Assembly: GCA_937949785.1 (NCBI GenBank)
Contig: CALEDH010000010.1
Span: 1-57,485 of the forward strand
DNA from: an uncultured Sulfolobales archaeon
GTDB taxonomy: Archaea > Thermoproteota > Thermoprotei_A > Sulfolobales > NBVN01
Direction of reading: 5' to 3'
Length of the DNA: 57,485 bases
Shown: positions 17,181-26,549 of the stretch, piece by piece
Layout: each line of letters begins with the position of its first letter
How positions within the stretch are numbered: the stretch's first letter is position 1
The notes under the pieces: generated by a model
The model's input: the letters and a program-made list of their open reading frames with translations, nothing else
Database searches by the model: none
Told to the model about the DNA's origin: nothing
Translations under genes and position numbers: made by a program

Positions 17181-19976
17181 TTAATCCCAAAACCTCCTTG
17201 TGGAGATGTACTTCTTTTCAAGTTCATATATAGCGTTGTAGAATTCTTCTTCAACCTTAAAGCTTAAGGCTTTCTTAGCTGTTTCAGGGCCTACTCCGTA
17301 GGCAGCTAGGGCGATCACGGCTTTCTTACCGTAGTTTAGGATGAGGTATGCTGATTCTTTCAACCTAATAAATTCGTCTTTTTCAGCGTTATCTAATACG
17401 AACTTGTAATTCCTACCTGATTTTAAGCCCTTATGTACTATCTTAATAACGTTATCACTTAAGTCCTTACTAACACCTACATACCTCACACCGCATTTAG
17501 GGCATGATATAATATCTGGTAGGTCTTTAATAACGCTTACATAGCTGTGACCACACCTCATACATATCAATCTTACCTTCTTATTTAATAACCTCCTCCT
17601 CACAATCTCCGATACGACGTTCTTAGGTACGTATTTAGCTAGGGCCCTTCCGCTAAAACCCGGTATTTTAAGGCCTTCAAGGGCTAGAGGCGATAACTCG
17701 CTGACCTCTATAAACTTAATTAAGGTTTTACCTTCAACAATCCTTTTAACAAATTTCTTAATAGTCATGACGTCTACATATCTACACATAAGTTCGTTAA
17801 GTACTTCCTTGGAAATCAACTCGTTATTTTCAAACTTCCTGGCAAGCACGTTAATTATATTTAAAGGTGTGTTATCCGGTATAACCCCTAAACGCTTAAG
17901 GATGTTAATCAGCGTATATCTGTACATAGGTGATTTCCTTAAGGCATCGCTAAACAACTTCTCTAAATTAGTATCTATGAGAGCAGACATCACTGCGGAT
18001 TTGATACCGTCTAATGATATGTAGTTAGGTAATTGGATAACTACTCTGTAAGGGTCTGATTTAATTAACGGATTCAGGCCTAAGTACTTGCTGAAGGTGT
18101 AGCCGAGTAAGCTGCTTAAACCTCTATTACCTCTACTTCCCAGACATACATGTAAGACGATAGTAGTAGGGGATGACTTCCTAACCTCTACAACAGCTAA
18201 GCTCTCTGTAGGTAGCGGGTAACCACTTCTAACATGTTTCAAGATGAGTTCATTTAAGTACTTTAGAGAGTCCTCGGAGATTAACTCAGCATATTGGTGT
18301 GGTAAGTAGTTAAGAGCTATTAACTTTCTTAACGCGCAGACCTCCCTAGCAACATTATGTTCAACCGGTATTGTCTCACCAACCCAAGATGGAATTAAGT
18401 ACTCCTCATTACCTACCTCCTCGACGTAGACCTTCCTCTCCTCTTCTTCGATGTTAAGTACTCTCCATAACCTCCCACCTAAAATTAAAGTAGAACCCTC
18501 ATTAATCTCTAAAGCTACGAATTCCTCATCTAACCAACCTATAGAACTCATAGTAGCTAGGTCGATGACCGAATAACGAGGGGAATCAACAATCATAGTA
18601 GTAGTTAAGTAGTAAATCCTACCCCTCCCAGTAGCTTTAATTAAGAAGTCCTCTAACTTAATTAGGGAGAGTTCAGAAAGCAATCCTACCACCTTAGTGA
18701 ACTCCTCAAAGGTTAGGTCTCTAAATACGTATGAGTTCCTTAACACTTCATAGGCTGAACGAATATCCATTCCACCCTCTTGAAGGAGTAAGCCAACTAT
18801 CTGATGAGAGAGTACGTCGAGGGAGTTCTCATAAACTGAAAAGCCTTCTAACTCGTTATTAAGAGCTCTGCGCATGATTACTAACGACTCCAGAATATCA
18901 TCTAAAGAAAGGTCTGCGATGATGTACCCTCTAGCTTTAAGCCCCGCTCTATGCATGCTCCTACCAACCCTCTGAATTAATTTAACGACTTGCCTAGGTG
19001 ATGATGACTGAATGACAGCATCTACATTACCTACATCAATACCTAATTCAAGACTTGACGTTGCAACAACACCTTTAATATCCCCCCTCTTTAACCTTTC
19101 TTCTATAACCTCTCTTTCCTCCTTCGATAAGCTACTATGATGTACGTATACGTTAACTCCTAACTCCCTTAACTTAAAACCTAGTAACTCAGCTTCGTCC
19201 CGCGTGTTAGTGAATAGTATTACCTCGTTATGCCTACTCATCAACTCCTTAATCAGTGAAGCCCTATCAACTAAGGCGTCGGGGCTATACGGGGTTATCA
19301 ACTTGATGTCCATCTCCCTAACATCGGATATCACGACCTCATCCACCATTCTACCATATGAGAAGAACTTCTTAGCGAGTTGGACATTACCTATACTGGC
19401 AGATAGGCCTATCCTCTGAGGTTTACCTGCAATTAACTCAAGCCTGCTGAGAGAAGCTATTAGCTCAGAACCCCTCTTACTACTAATTAATTCATGGAGT
19501 TCGTCAATCACCACATATTTAGTGTTAGCGATGTAGTCCCGTAAAGAACTACTTATTAGGAGGTATTGAAATGTTTCAGGAGTAGTTATAATTATATGTG
19601 GGGGGTTCTTCTCTAAGGACTTCCTCAACCTCTGCGGTGTATCGCCATGACGTACCTGCGCTGTTAAACCTAAATCAGAACATATATCTGCTAACCTCCT
19701 CATCAAATCCCTATTTAACGCCCTCAAAGGGGTCACGTATATTAGACTAATTGGTTGATGTTCGCTCCGGTTGTTTAACATCTTAGATATTAGCGGGAAC
19801 ACAGCTGCTTCTGTCTTCCCATACCCAGTAGGAGCTACTATCAGTACATCACGTCCTCTGAGAATTAACGGTATAGACCTCCTCTGAACTTCTGTTAAGC
19901 CATTATAACCGTATTTAGGCATGACTTTAAGTAGGTTCGGATGAAGTAGTTGTAGTACGTCCTTAACATCACTCAT
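17181..19976 (-). CDS. Lhr-like superfamily 2 helicase
   Basis: About 930 residues. Helicase motifs appear in order: Q-motif-like LTEVQRRSIPLI, motif I APTGYGKTEAA, motif II DELHEL, motif III SASIG, motif V ATSSLELGIDVG and motif VI QRVGRSMHRAG. The protein continues with the winged-helix and beta domain of Lhr proteins and ends with two CxxC pairs (CMRCG, CPKCG) around residues 800-830, then a helix-hairpin-helix-like tail. Lhr enzymes unwind DNA or RNA-DNA hybrids in repair. I chose ATG 19976 (MSDVKDVL) over an opening ten codons upstream. It shares a promoter gap with the divergent HerA-like gene. Confidence 0.9.
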   Translation of the reverse strand: MSDVKDVLQLLHPNLLKVMPKYGYNGLTEVQRRSIPLILRGRDVLIVAPTGYGKTEAAVFPLISKMLNNRSEHQPISLIYVTPLRALNRDLMRRLADICSDLGLTAQVRHGDTPQRLRKSLEKNPPHIIITTPETFQYLLISSSLRDYIANTKYVVIDELHELISSKRGSELIASLSRLELIAGKPQRIGLSASIGNVQLAKKFFSYGRMVDEVVISDVREMDIKLITPYSPDALVDRASLIKELMSRHNEVILFTNTRDEAELLGFKLRELGVNVYVHHSSLSKEEREVIEERLKRGDIKGVVATSSLELGIDVGNVDAVIQSSSPRQVVKLIQRVGRSMHRAGLKARGYIIADLSLDDILESLVIMRRALNNELEGFSVYENSLDVLSHQIVGLLLQEGGMDIRSAYEVLRNSYVFRDLTFEEFTKVVGLLSELSLIKLEDFLIKATGRGRIYYLTTTMIVDSPRYSVIDLATMSSIGWLDEEFVALEINEGSTLILGGRLWRVLNIEEEERKVYVEEVGNEEYLIPSWVGETIPVEHNVAREVCALRKLIALNYLPHQYAELISEDSLKYLNELILKHVRSGYPLPTESLAVVEVRKSSPTTIVLHVCLGSRGNRGLSSLLGYTFSKYLGLNPLIKSDPYRVVIQLPNYISLDGIKSAVMSALIDTNLEKLFSDALRKSPMYRYTLINILKRLGVIPDNTPLNIINVLARKFENNELISKEVLNELMCRYVDVMTIKKFVKRIVEGKTLIKFIEVSELSPLALEGLKIPGFSGRALAKYVPKNVVSEIVRRRLLNKKVRLICMRCGHSYVSVIKDLPDIISCPKCGVRYVGVSKDLSDNVIKIVHKGLKSGRNYKFVLDNAEKDEFIRLKESAYLILNYGKKAVIALAAYGVGPETAKKALSFKVEEEFYNAIYELEKKYISTRRFWD

Positions 19977-20005
19977 TCTAACACATCTAAGAACATACAA
20001 CAGCA

Positions 20006-20024
20006 AAAAACTTATACTTTAATA
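20006..20024. promoter_or_regulatory. Shared promoter between helicase and HerA-like genes
   Basis: The 56-base gap contains aaaaacttatactttaata, which reads as a TATA region on both strands. On the plus strand the expected transcript start is near 20040, which would favour ATG 20042 over 20033 for the HerA-like protein. On the minus strand it lies about 35-45 bases before the helicase ATG. Confidence 0.45.
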
Positions 20025-20032
20025 TCAGGGAT

Positions 20033-21745
20033 ATGTTTAGTATGGAGGTATCAGGGTTTAAGAGGCTGACAGTAGCTTTACTCCTACTCTTCTTAAACTT
20101 AATGCTAAGCAAATTACTAGAACTATCTACATCACTTATTTTCTTAGTAGTGATTGTCAACTCGTTATACGTGGTTATCTTCATAGTAGGAGTCATAGTG
20201 GGGTTTCTAGGTAATGTGTTAGTAGTTGCTGCAGAGATAGCTACCCTAGTAATAGTATATTTAGTGAAGCTTAACATAGGCCCTAACATCTCACTCCTCA
20301 CGTACGTTGTGCTCCCCTACTTACTAGGCGTTATCACCGGTTCATCATTTCTTAAGAGATTCTACTTAACGCAACTTAAAATTTCTGTGGGGCTGCGGTC
20401 TTTAAGTAATTTCCTCATGATTGCAGGATCTTCATTTATAGCTACGTACTTCATATATTATATGCCTATCATTAATGAGTTACTACTCAGTAGTAAGTCG
20501 TTAACGGGTTTGAACTACTACCTAGTGGTCTGTGGTCTAATATTTAACTCATTCATAGCATCGCCTCCAACCCAACTTAAATTAAATGCTTTGAAGTCTT
20601 CCCTCACATACGTCTTACTAATAACCGTCATATCATTGTCTTGGATTTCAACACCTTCTGTAATTCTCATCAATTTTAACTACCTAGGGTTTGGAGAGGA
20701 CTACCTCATCTTAGGTAGGGTTATCAGGAAATTAGATGGTAGGAAAAAACCTAGATACCTGTTTGGGAAGTATGTTAAAATACCCATCACTGCTAAGGAC
20801 AATAAACACTTAGTAATAGTTGGTATGAGCGGTAGTGGTAAGTCATATCTTGCAATGAAGATTGTCAGACAATTATTTGGGAAACTCCCAGTATTAGTCG
20901 TAGATCCTCACGGTGAGTACGTCGAATTAGCTAAAGAATTAAATGGTAAGGTCTTAACACCTATTGAAAGCATGGTAAACCCTTTAGATACTTTAGGTAA
21001 GCCTAAGAACGTAAGGGCTGAGGAGGTCAGCGATATGATTAGGAGGGTGTTTAAATTAGGTAACATCCAGAAATACTCGCTATACACTTTAATATTAAGT
21101 ACGTATGAGAGGTTAGGGGATAATTTAACACCTACGTTTAATGACGTATACTTAACCCTAACACACTACCTTGAAGGTAATTCTAATTCAGGGGAAATAC
21201 ACCTTAGTAAAGAGGTTCTTAACTCGTTAATCCCCTACCTAGACCTACTTAGAGGCTCCTACCTAACATCGACGACTGTACGGTTTGAGGACCTATTAAA
21301 CGGGTTATCAGTTATTGATTTAAGCGTAGTTGAGAGCGAGTCCTTAACATGTATTTATGTTGAAAGTTTGTTTTACCTATTAGGGATATATGCTAAAACT
21401 TATAGTAAACCATTATTCGTCGTTGTTGATGAAGCCCATAGGTTTATGGGCGGCAAGAACGCGCCATTGCTAAGTAAGTTAGTCATGGAGGGGAGGAAAT
21501 TCGGGTTAAGCCTTATAGTAATAACTCAGCAACCGCTTGACTTAGAGGCAAGCATAATAGCTAACTCCGCATGTATAATTTCATTCACGATTCAAGAATT
21601 AAATAACTTAAATTACATATCAAAAGTCTTATGTAGTAGTGGTGTTAGGTATGAAGTAGTTAGGGATTTAGTAGCTAATCTTAAGAAACATGAAGCATTA
21701 GTGAGAATTAGAGATGAAGAAGTTTTATACATCATTAAAGCTTAA
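20033..21745 (+). CDS. Membrane HerA/VirB4-like ATPase, possibly CedB/TedB
   Basis: 570 residues. The first ~215 are hydrophobic with several membrane segments. The rest is a HerA/FtsK-superfamily ATPase: Walker A VGMSGSGKSYLA (about 260-271), VVDPHGEYVEL, Walker B VVVDEAHRFMGG and the sensor-like VITQQP. Soluble HerA partners NurA in end resection, but here no nurA, rad50 or mre11 is adjacent and the protein is membrane-bound. That layout fits the crenarchaeal DNA-import ATPase CedB (TedB in Thermoproteales), which is HerA/VirB4-like. No CedA-type channel gene is recognised nearby, so this is a proposal. Confidence 0.78.
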   Translation: MFSMEVSGFKRLTVALLLLFLNLMLSKLLELSTSLIFLVVIVNSLYVVIFIVGVIVGFLGNVLVVAAEIATLVIVYLVKLNIGPNISLLTYVVLPYLLGVITGSSFLKRFYLTQLKISVGLRSLSNFLMIAGSSFIATYFIYYMPIINELLLSSKSLTGLNYYLVVCGLIFNSFIASPPTQLKLNALKSSLTYVLLITVISLSWISTPSVILINFNYLGFGEDYLILGRVIRKLDGRKKPRYLFGKYVKIPITAKDNKHLVIVGMSGSGKSYLAMKIVRQLFGKLPVLVVDPHGEYVELAKELNGKVLTPIESMVNPLDTLGKPKNVRAEEVSDMIRRVFKLGNIQKYSLYTLILSTYERLGDNLTPTFNDVYLTLTHYLEGNSNSGEIHLSKEVLNSLIPYLDLLRGSYLTSTTVRFEDLLNGLSVIDLSVVESESLTCIYVESLFYLLGIYAKTYSKPLFVVVDEAHRFMGGKNAPLLSKLVMEGRKFGLSLIVITQQPLDLEASIIANSACIISFTIQELNNLNYISKVLCSSGVRYEVVRDLVANLKKHEALVRIRDEEVLYIIKA

Positions 21746-21781
21746 ATGTATTTAATGATGTAAAGATTGAGGGTTTAACTG

Positions 21782-22063
21782 TTGAGCGAGGAGGAAGCTC
21801 CTGTAGAAGTAGAAGAAGAAGTAGTTGAGGAGAGAGGCAGAGGATCTGTTGAGGATGAGTTTGAAGAAGTTTTAAGAGGGTTTACGGTAGAGGGTTTAGA
21901 GCTTATGCTGGCTAGAGTCGAGGAAATCGATAAGATGGTTAGAGGTGTACTGACTTCTTCTGAGACTAAATCGGAGGAGAAGCAGGTAGGTGAAGGAAAA
22001 CAACGAGAAGGAACTAAGCCTAAGTCCTCTAAAAGGGCTAGGGATAGAAGAAAGAGAGGGTAA
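21782..22063 (+). CDS. Small charge-segregated protein of unknown function
   Basis: 93 residues from TTG 21782. The first 30 are extremely acidic (runs of E), the middle has one helix (FTVEGLELMLARVEEIDKMV), and the last 30 are lysine- and arginine-rich. No catalytic motif or membrane segment. It follows the membrane ATPase by 36 bases and could be a co-transcribed partner. The low complexity makes family assignment impossible and slightly lowers confidence that it is a gene, though the central helix looks real. Confidence 0.55.
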   Translation: MSEEEAPVEVEEEVVEERGRGSVEDEFEEVLRGFTVEGLELMLARVEEIDKMVRGVLTSSETKSEEKQVGEGKQREGTKPKSSKRARDRRKRG

Positions 22064-22410
22064 TTATCGTATTGAAACATTTATGAGCATAGGACTTAAA
22101 ATTGTATCAATGATAACTAAGGTTCTGAGCTATGTAGCTTCCCACAACATTAAGCAGCCCTCAAAACCTAAAGCCACTCAGCCAGGCTGAACCTACCCAA
22201 CAGCGGATTTCCTATAACTACACTACAAGTTATGTCTACTCAAGCTTATTTACTCTGAAATTACTGCCGTAGCTTAACCTAGGTCATCGCTTTTTACTTC
22301 ACCTTAATTGAAAGTATTTATTTAAGTGAGTGATGGACTACCGTGTTATTTTACTATATGTCTCGAAGATGTTCCTAGGTCTACCAGCTGAGGTCTACTG
22401 ATCTACTGAT
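22064..22410. other. Non-coding gap carrying an inverted repeat copy
   Basis: No credible gene in these 347 bases. It holds the 57-base repeat at 22121-22177, then AT-rich sequence. Near 22327-22395 a string with GTGATGG, GATG and CTGA loosely recalls a box C/D guide RNA, but boxes and spacing are imperfect. The proS gene ends at the right edge. Confidence 0.4.
22121..22177 (-). repeat. Dispersed intergenic repeat, copy 1 (inverted)
   Basis: Read on the minus strand, these 57 bases match 42071-42128 on the plus strand with one substitution and one inserted base. The core tgttgtgggaagctacatag recurs with one change at 39780-39807. Each copy contains the small palindrome agctacatagct flanked by G and C runs, so a transcript would fold. 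The copies lie between genes and outside all frames. Confidence 0.85.
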
Positions 22411-23856
22411 TCAGTACTTTCTGGTTAACCTCATAAAAGTATTTGCATTAGCTCCGCACACAGCGCAGCTGAGGCCTTTAGCTTCTGAGTCTAATGGAGT
22501 GCCTAAGGCATCACATTCTAATACCTCAAGTAATTTTAATCCGCATTCATGTTTACCGCACCACGGCAGTTCTACAATACCTTTACTGTTGTTTAAGAAT
22601 TCCTTAGCCTTACTGATATCTGTGAATCTCATGGTCTTAGATTTAAATACTTGCCAAGCCCTGCTACTTAAGGTGTTGTTGTAGTCAAGACCTATTTCCT
22701 CAACCTTATTTAAAAGTTCTTTAAGTTCAACCTTAATCCTCTCTAACGTATCCCTTCTGAATACCGTTACGTAATTACCTTCTACTTCCTTCATCCCTAC
22801 CTCAACTCTTAATGGGACACCTCTGAATTCCCAGTAGTAAAACTTCTCACCTGGTCTTAACTCGTCACGTAAGTCTTCGTAGACTCTATAACCCTTACTT
22901 ATGAGTACTTCACGTACCTTACTTGAGTACTTAAGTACATCATCGTATGTCTCAGCCGTTATTAAAGGTATTATAACTATTTGTATCGGCGCTATGTGGA
23001 AGGGGAGTACTAAGCCCCTCCGATCTCCGTGTACTGCAAACATTGAAGCTAATACGCGTTCGGAGATCCCGTAACTTGTCTGCCAAGCATAATCTATACT
23101 CCCATCCCTCTTCTGAATTCTTACTTCGAAGACCTTGGTGAAGTTCTGGCCGAGGTTATGTACAGTCCCAATCTGTAAGGCCCTACCATCAGGTAGTAAG
23201 GTATCAAAAGCTATGGTGTATATGGCCCCTGCAAACTTATCCCACTCAGGCCTCTTAGATATGATGTAAGGAATGCCTAAGGAGTTGAAGAACTTACTGT
23301 AAACATCTATGGCTTCGAGTACTTGTCTCTCACAATCGTTGAAGTCCTCATGAACGGTATGTGCTTCCTTAAACGTGCTTACTTCTCTAACCCTAATCAT
23401 AGCCCTAGTTGCTTTAGTCTCATATCTAAATATACTCACAACTTGGTAGTACTTCTTAGGCAGTTGTTTATAGCTCTTAATCCAAAAACTCTCTAAGTAT
23501 GTTAAGGAGGTCTCACTAGTAGGTCTTAACGCCAGCTTAATATCTAACGGTTCTAAGCCGCCGTGGGTAACCCAGTAAACCTGGTCCTCAAAACCTCTAA
23601 TATGTTCAGACTCTTTCTTAATTATGTTTTCAGGTATTAGTAGTGGTAATAGTATTTCTTCATGTCCAGTGCTGTTGAGTAACCCTCTTAAGATGCTAAG
23701 AGCGTTTTCCCTAATTTTAAATCCGTAGGGAAGCCAAACACCCATACCTTTAGCTGGGTACCTACCGTAGTCGTAAACCTCAGAAACCTCTAAGACGTAG
23801 TCAAACCACTCGGAAAACGACCTGCCAAGATCTCTGTATACGTTAACCTCACTCAA
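22411..23856 (-). CDS. proS: Prolyl-tRNA synthetase, archaeal type
   Basis: 481 residues, class II. Motif 2 lies around [20 protein letters not shown] and motif 3 near [17 protein letters not shown]. The C-terminal domain ends with cysteines CGKHECG and CAVCGAN and a terminal Tyr (RKY), all typical of the archaeal/eukaryotic form rather than the bacterial form with an editing insert. It charges tRNA-Pro. Start ATG 23856. It diverges from the S26e operon across 126 bases. Confidence 0.96.
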   Translation of the reverse strand: MSEVNVYRDLGRSFSEWFDYVLEVSEVYDYGRYPAKGMGVWLPYGFKIRENALSILRGLLNSTGHEEILLPLLIPENIIKKESEHIRGFEDQVYWVTHGGLEPLDIKLALRPTSETSLTYLESFWIKSYKQLPKKYYQVVSIFRYETKATRAMIRVREVSTFKEAHTVHEDFNDCERQVLEAIDVYSKFFNSLGIPYIISKRPEWDKFAGAIYTIAFDTLLPDGRALQIGTVHNLGQNFTKVFEVRIQKRDGSIDYAWQTSYGISERVLASMFAVHGDRRGLVLPFHIAPIQIVIIPLITAETYDDVLKYSSKVREVLISKGYRVYEDLRDELRPGEKFYYWEFRGVPLRVEVGMKEVEGNYVTVFRRDTLERIKVELKELLNKVEEIGLDYNNTLSSRAWQVFKSKTMRFTDISKAKEFLNNSKGIVELPWCGKHECGLKLLEVLECDALGTPLDSEAKGLSCAVCGANANTFMRLTRKY

Positions 23857-23982
23857 CGGCTAACACCAACAACTAGTGATAATAAGTGGTTTTAAAGATT
23901 GTACCCAACATCGGTAAAACGCTTAAAACGTATAGACGTTAAAGATTAAAAACACTGAAGTATAAAACATAGAGAGAGGTGT

Positions 23983-24267
23983 GTGGACATACCTAAGAAG
24001 AGGGAGAGTAGGGGTAGACATAAAGGCGGTAAGGGGTCTGTAGGTGCTGTACATTGCGATCAGTGTGGAAGGCTAATCCCTGAGGATAAAGCGGTATGTA
24101 TTACTAGGACGTACTCACCGGTAGATCCGCAGTTAGCTGATGAGTTAGAGAAGAAAGGAGCTATAATTGCTAAGTACCCTATAACTAAGTGCTACTGTAT
24201 TAGCTGTGCAATATTTTTAGGTATAATTAAGGTTAGATCTGAGGATGAAAGAAAAGTCATTAGATAG
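23983..24267 (+). CDS. rps26e: Ribosomal protein S26e
   Basis: 94 residues, small-subunit protein present in crenarchaea and eukaryotes. The basic N-terminus (KKRESRGRHKGGKG) and zinc motif CDQCG with a later CYCISC pair match the family. The start is GTG 23983 after AGAGAGGTG. It is the first gene of a tight five-gene translation operon (S26e, L44e, S27e, aIF2-alpha, Nop10). Confidence 0.93.
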   Translation: MDIPKKRESRGRHKGGKGSVGAVHCDQCGRLIPEDKAVCITRTYSPVDPQLADELEKKGAIIAKYPITKCYCISCAIFLGIIKVRSEDERKVIR

Positions 24268-24279
24268 TTAGGTGGGAAT

Positions 24280-24567
24280 ATGCGCATACCGAAGAAGTTA
24301 AATAGTTACTGTCCTAGGTGTAAGACACATACAGAACACACTGTTACTATATACAAGCACGGTAAACGTAGGTCTTTGGCCGAGGGTGAGAGGAGGTATG
24401 CACGTAAGCAAGAAGGTTACGGCAGTAAGAGAAAGCCTGAACAGAAGAGATTTGCTAAGGTCACTAAAAAGGTAGTTCTTAAGCTTAAATGTTCGAAGTG
24501 CGGCTACATAACGCATAGAAGGGGTATTAGGATTAAGAAAGCTGAGTTAGTTGAGGTGGTAAAGTAG
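24280..24567 (+). CDS. rpl44e: Ribosomal protein L44e
   Basis: 95 residues with a four-cysteine zinc ribbon: CPRC at 11-14 and CSKC at about 72-75. The sequence [21 protein letters not shown] is typical of archaeal L44e near the ribosomal E site. Start ATG 24280, 12 bases after S26e, preceded by GGTGGG. Confidence 0.96.
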   Translation: MRIPKKLNSYCPRCKTHTEHTVTIYKHGKRRSLAEGERRYARKQEGYGSKRKPEQKRFAKVTKKVVLKLKCSKCGYITHRRGIRIKKAELVEVVK

Positions 24568-24765
24568 TTGAAGAAGAGAAAGTCATTGATACCCATACCT
24601 AAATCTAAGTTTATAAAGGTTAGATGTCCGTCATGCGGTAATGAACAAGTAGTATTCGACCACGCAACATTCCCCTCCAGATGCTTAGTATGCGGGGTTG
24701 TCCTTGTAGTTCCATCTGGCAGTAAAGCTAAGATATTAGGTGAGCTAATTAAGATCATGAGTTGA
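24568..24765 (+). CDS. rps27e: Ribosomal protein S27e
   Basis: 65 residues, zinc-ribbon small-subunit protein with CPSCG and CLVCG pairs (residues ~20-24 and ~38-42). The [20 protein letters not shown] string is characteristic. The TTG start at 24568 follows the L44e stop with no gap. Confidence 0.95.
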   Translation: MKKRKSLIPIPKSKFIKVRCPSCGNEQVVFDHATFPSRCLVCGVVLVVPSGSKAKILGELIKIMS

Positions 24766-24769
24766 TGTG

Positions 24770-25573
24770 ATGGTAAGGAAACGAAGTGAGCTACCTGAGG
24801 TTGGAGATCTAGTAATAGGCAACGTCGTTAAGACTTTTGAATACGGTGCGTACGTCCGCTTAGAAGAGTTCAGAAGTTATGAGGCTTACCTACCTTGGAG
24901 TGAGGTAAGCAGTAAGTGGGTTAGGGACGTTAAGGAGTTTGTTAGGGAAGGTCAGAAAATCGTGGCTAAGGTTATTCGAGTCGATAGAAAGAAGAAACAA
25001 GTCGATATATCACTTAAGAGGGTTAGTGATAGCGAGCAGAAGAGGAAGTTGCTTGAGTGGAAGAGAGCTCAGAGAGCTGAGAAACTACTTGAAGTCGTTG
25101 CTTCGAAGTTAGGCAAGACGTTAGACAGCGCCTATGAGGAGGTTGGGTGGAAATTAGAAGATGTTTATGGGGAAATTTTCAAGGGTTTAGAGCTTACAGC
25201 ATATCAAGGTGAGGAAGTGCTTAGAAAGGTTGGGATAGCTGAAGAATGGATAGGTCCTATAATGGATGAGTTAAAGAAGCATATAGAGGTTAGGAAGGTT
25301 AAGGTACGTGGCTTACTAGTATTAACTTCAGCTGGCCCGGACGGAGTAAGTAAGGTTAAGGAAGTACTTCTAAAACCTCTCAGCATGTTGGGTAATAAGT
25401 TAGATAGGAACACGTTGATTAAGGTCTATACCATAGGTGCCCCCAGATATGTGGTTGAGGTAATATCAACTGATTATAAGCAGGCTGAGAAAGTCTTAAA
25501 TGACTACGTATCTATGGCGCAGAACATAGCTAAGACGTCTAACGTTACCTACAGTTTTGAGAGGAAGTACTAA
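24770..25573 (+). CDS. eif2a: Translation initiation factor aIF2, alpha subunit
   Basis: About 267 residues. The N-terminal S1/OB-fold domain is clear (GDLVIGNVVKTFEYGAYVRLEE), then a helical middle and a C-terminal alpha/beta domain (KVRGLLVLTSAGPDGVSKVKEVL). It belongs to the heterotrimer that brings initiator tRNA to the small ribosomal subunit. I chose ATG 24770; a GTG one codon earlier is also in frame. Its place between S27e and Nop10 is conserved across archaea. Confidence 0.95.
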   Translation: MVRKRSELPEVGDLVIGNVVKTFEYGAYVRLEEFRSYEAYLPWSEVSSKWVRDVKEFVREGQKIVAKVIRVDRKKKQVDISLKRVSDSEQKRKLLEWKRAQRAEKLLEVVASKLGKTLDSAYEEVGWKLEDVYGEIFKGLELTAYQGEEVLRKVGIAEEWIGPIMDELKKHIEVRKVKVRGLLVLTSAGPDGVSKVKEVLLKPLSMLGNKLDRNTLIKVYTIGAPRYVVEVISTDYKQAEKVLNDYVSMAQNIAKTSNVTYSFERKY

Positions 25574-25738
25574 ATGCAGTGGTTATTACGTAGGTGCGCA
25601 CGTTGCAGGTCTTACACCCTTCAAGAAATTTGTACTAAATGCGGTGGGAAAACACTCATCGCCCATCCACCTAGGTTCTCACCCATGGATAGGTATGTAA
25701 GGCATAGATTAGTGCTTAGAACTATTAATGAGCAGTAG
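25574..25738 (+). CDS. nop10: H/ACA ribonucleoprotein protein Nop10
   Basis: 54 residues beginning at the base after the aIF2-alpha stop. The zinc ribbon has CARC (8-11) and CTKCG (20-24), followed by AHPPRFSPMDRYVRHR, a signature of Nop10. It binds Cbf5 in H/ACA guide RNPs that make pseudouridines in rRNA. Downstream of nop10 other crenarchaea usually have a PAC2-like gene; here there is none. Confidence 0.95.
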   Translation: MQWLLRRCARCRSYTLQEICTKCGGKTLIAHPPRFSPMDRYVRHRLVLRTINEQ

Positions 25739-26000
25739 CCCGCACCAAGCTCTTCAGATATTCCGGATGTTTCAAGGTGTTCGTATTCATTGGATTTGGC
25801 GTGGATTCCACCATCAAAACCACTCACAGATCATGGGTTCATCGAGGGCTTCCCTGCGAGGCTGCGTCATAGGTGTTGTAGTGGGGTGTTATGAGGTGTC
25901 CCTATCCCCGTCGGTCACGTCGTCATCGAAGTTAACGTGTTTCCAATCATCGACTATGGTTAAGGACACTTAAAAACTTCTACTCAACTCTAGTCTTAAA
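25739..26000. other. Non-coding 262-nt gap, relatively GC-rich
   Basis: No convincing protein frame on either strand. Composition is richer in GC than neighbouring gaps, mainly 25840-25925. A minus-strand TATA-like string (tttttaag) near 25970-25980 could drive a minus-strand RNA here. I cannot assign it to a known RNA family. Confidence 0.35.
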
Positions 26001-26549
26001 TCACCAAGGCACTTCTTTAATCCTAAGCGTATATGCTATGAAGTTTGTCAATGGATGAAGTATTAGAGATATGCTTATGACTATCAGTAAGGACCATAGG
26101 TCTAACGAATCACTCAACACTAATAACGAGTCTATGTTAAACGCCTTGATAAGGAAGTATGAACCGAGTAGGTAATCTACTTGATCGAACGGTGGGAAAG
26201 GCCCTCCCTCCCGTATTCCTAATCTTCGTTTAATGAATGCGTTAACCGAATCACCTAGCAGAGCTCCTAAACCTGTAAGTAAGGTATATGGAACCCATAG
26301 GATGTCTTTGGAGATGTAGGTGTATCCAAGACCTAATGATAAACCACCCAATAAACCTAATGTAAATCCTTCCCATGTCTTCCCATCACCTAAAATCCTC
26401 CTACCATCTACGAAGTTTCTATTAAAGTCTATAGGATGTCTACGTCGGAATAACACCCTAGCAAGTACTGGTAATGCGTTGGCAGCCATTGCTGGTAGGA
26501 AGAGTATTAATGACCACACGATCTTTAGGGTGATTTCGTTAAGGTTCAT
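26001..26549 (-). CDS. carS: CDP-archaeol synthase
   Basis: 182 residues, integral membrane enzyme with about five hydrophobic segments. The signature FVDGRRILGDGKTWEGF (about 46-62) and GDSVNAFIKRRLGIREGGPFPPFDQVD are typical of CarS. It activates 2,3-di-O-geranylgeranylglycerol phosphate with CTP to the CDP form, the step after DGGGP synthase, whose gene is also in this window. Start ATG 26549, overlapping the end of the upstream RadA-like gene by four bases. Confidence 0.93.
   Translation of the reverse strand: MNLNEITLKIVWSLILFLPAMAANALPVLARVLFRRRHPIDFNRNFVDGRRILGDGKTWEGFTLGLLGGLSLGLGYTYISKDILWVPYTLLTGLGALLGDSVNAFIKRRLGIREGGPFPPFDQVDYLLGSYFLIKAFNIDSLLVLSDSLDLWSLLIVISISLILHPLTNFIAYTLRIKEVPW

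Noticed and set aside
21990-22190. 66-codon frame overlapping the charged small gene
   Set aside because: It lies in the wrong frame over a better gene and covers part of the dispersed repeat.
22327-22395. Possible box C/D guide RNA
   Set aside because: The C-like GTGATGG and the D-like CTGA are too far apart and the inner boxes are not convincing.
25739-25980. Short protein frame after nop10
   Set aside because: The 81-codon frame starting inside nop10 has low-complexity composition unlike a protein, and the nop10-downstream frame stops after about 40 codons.
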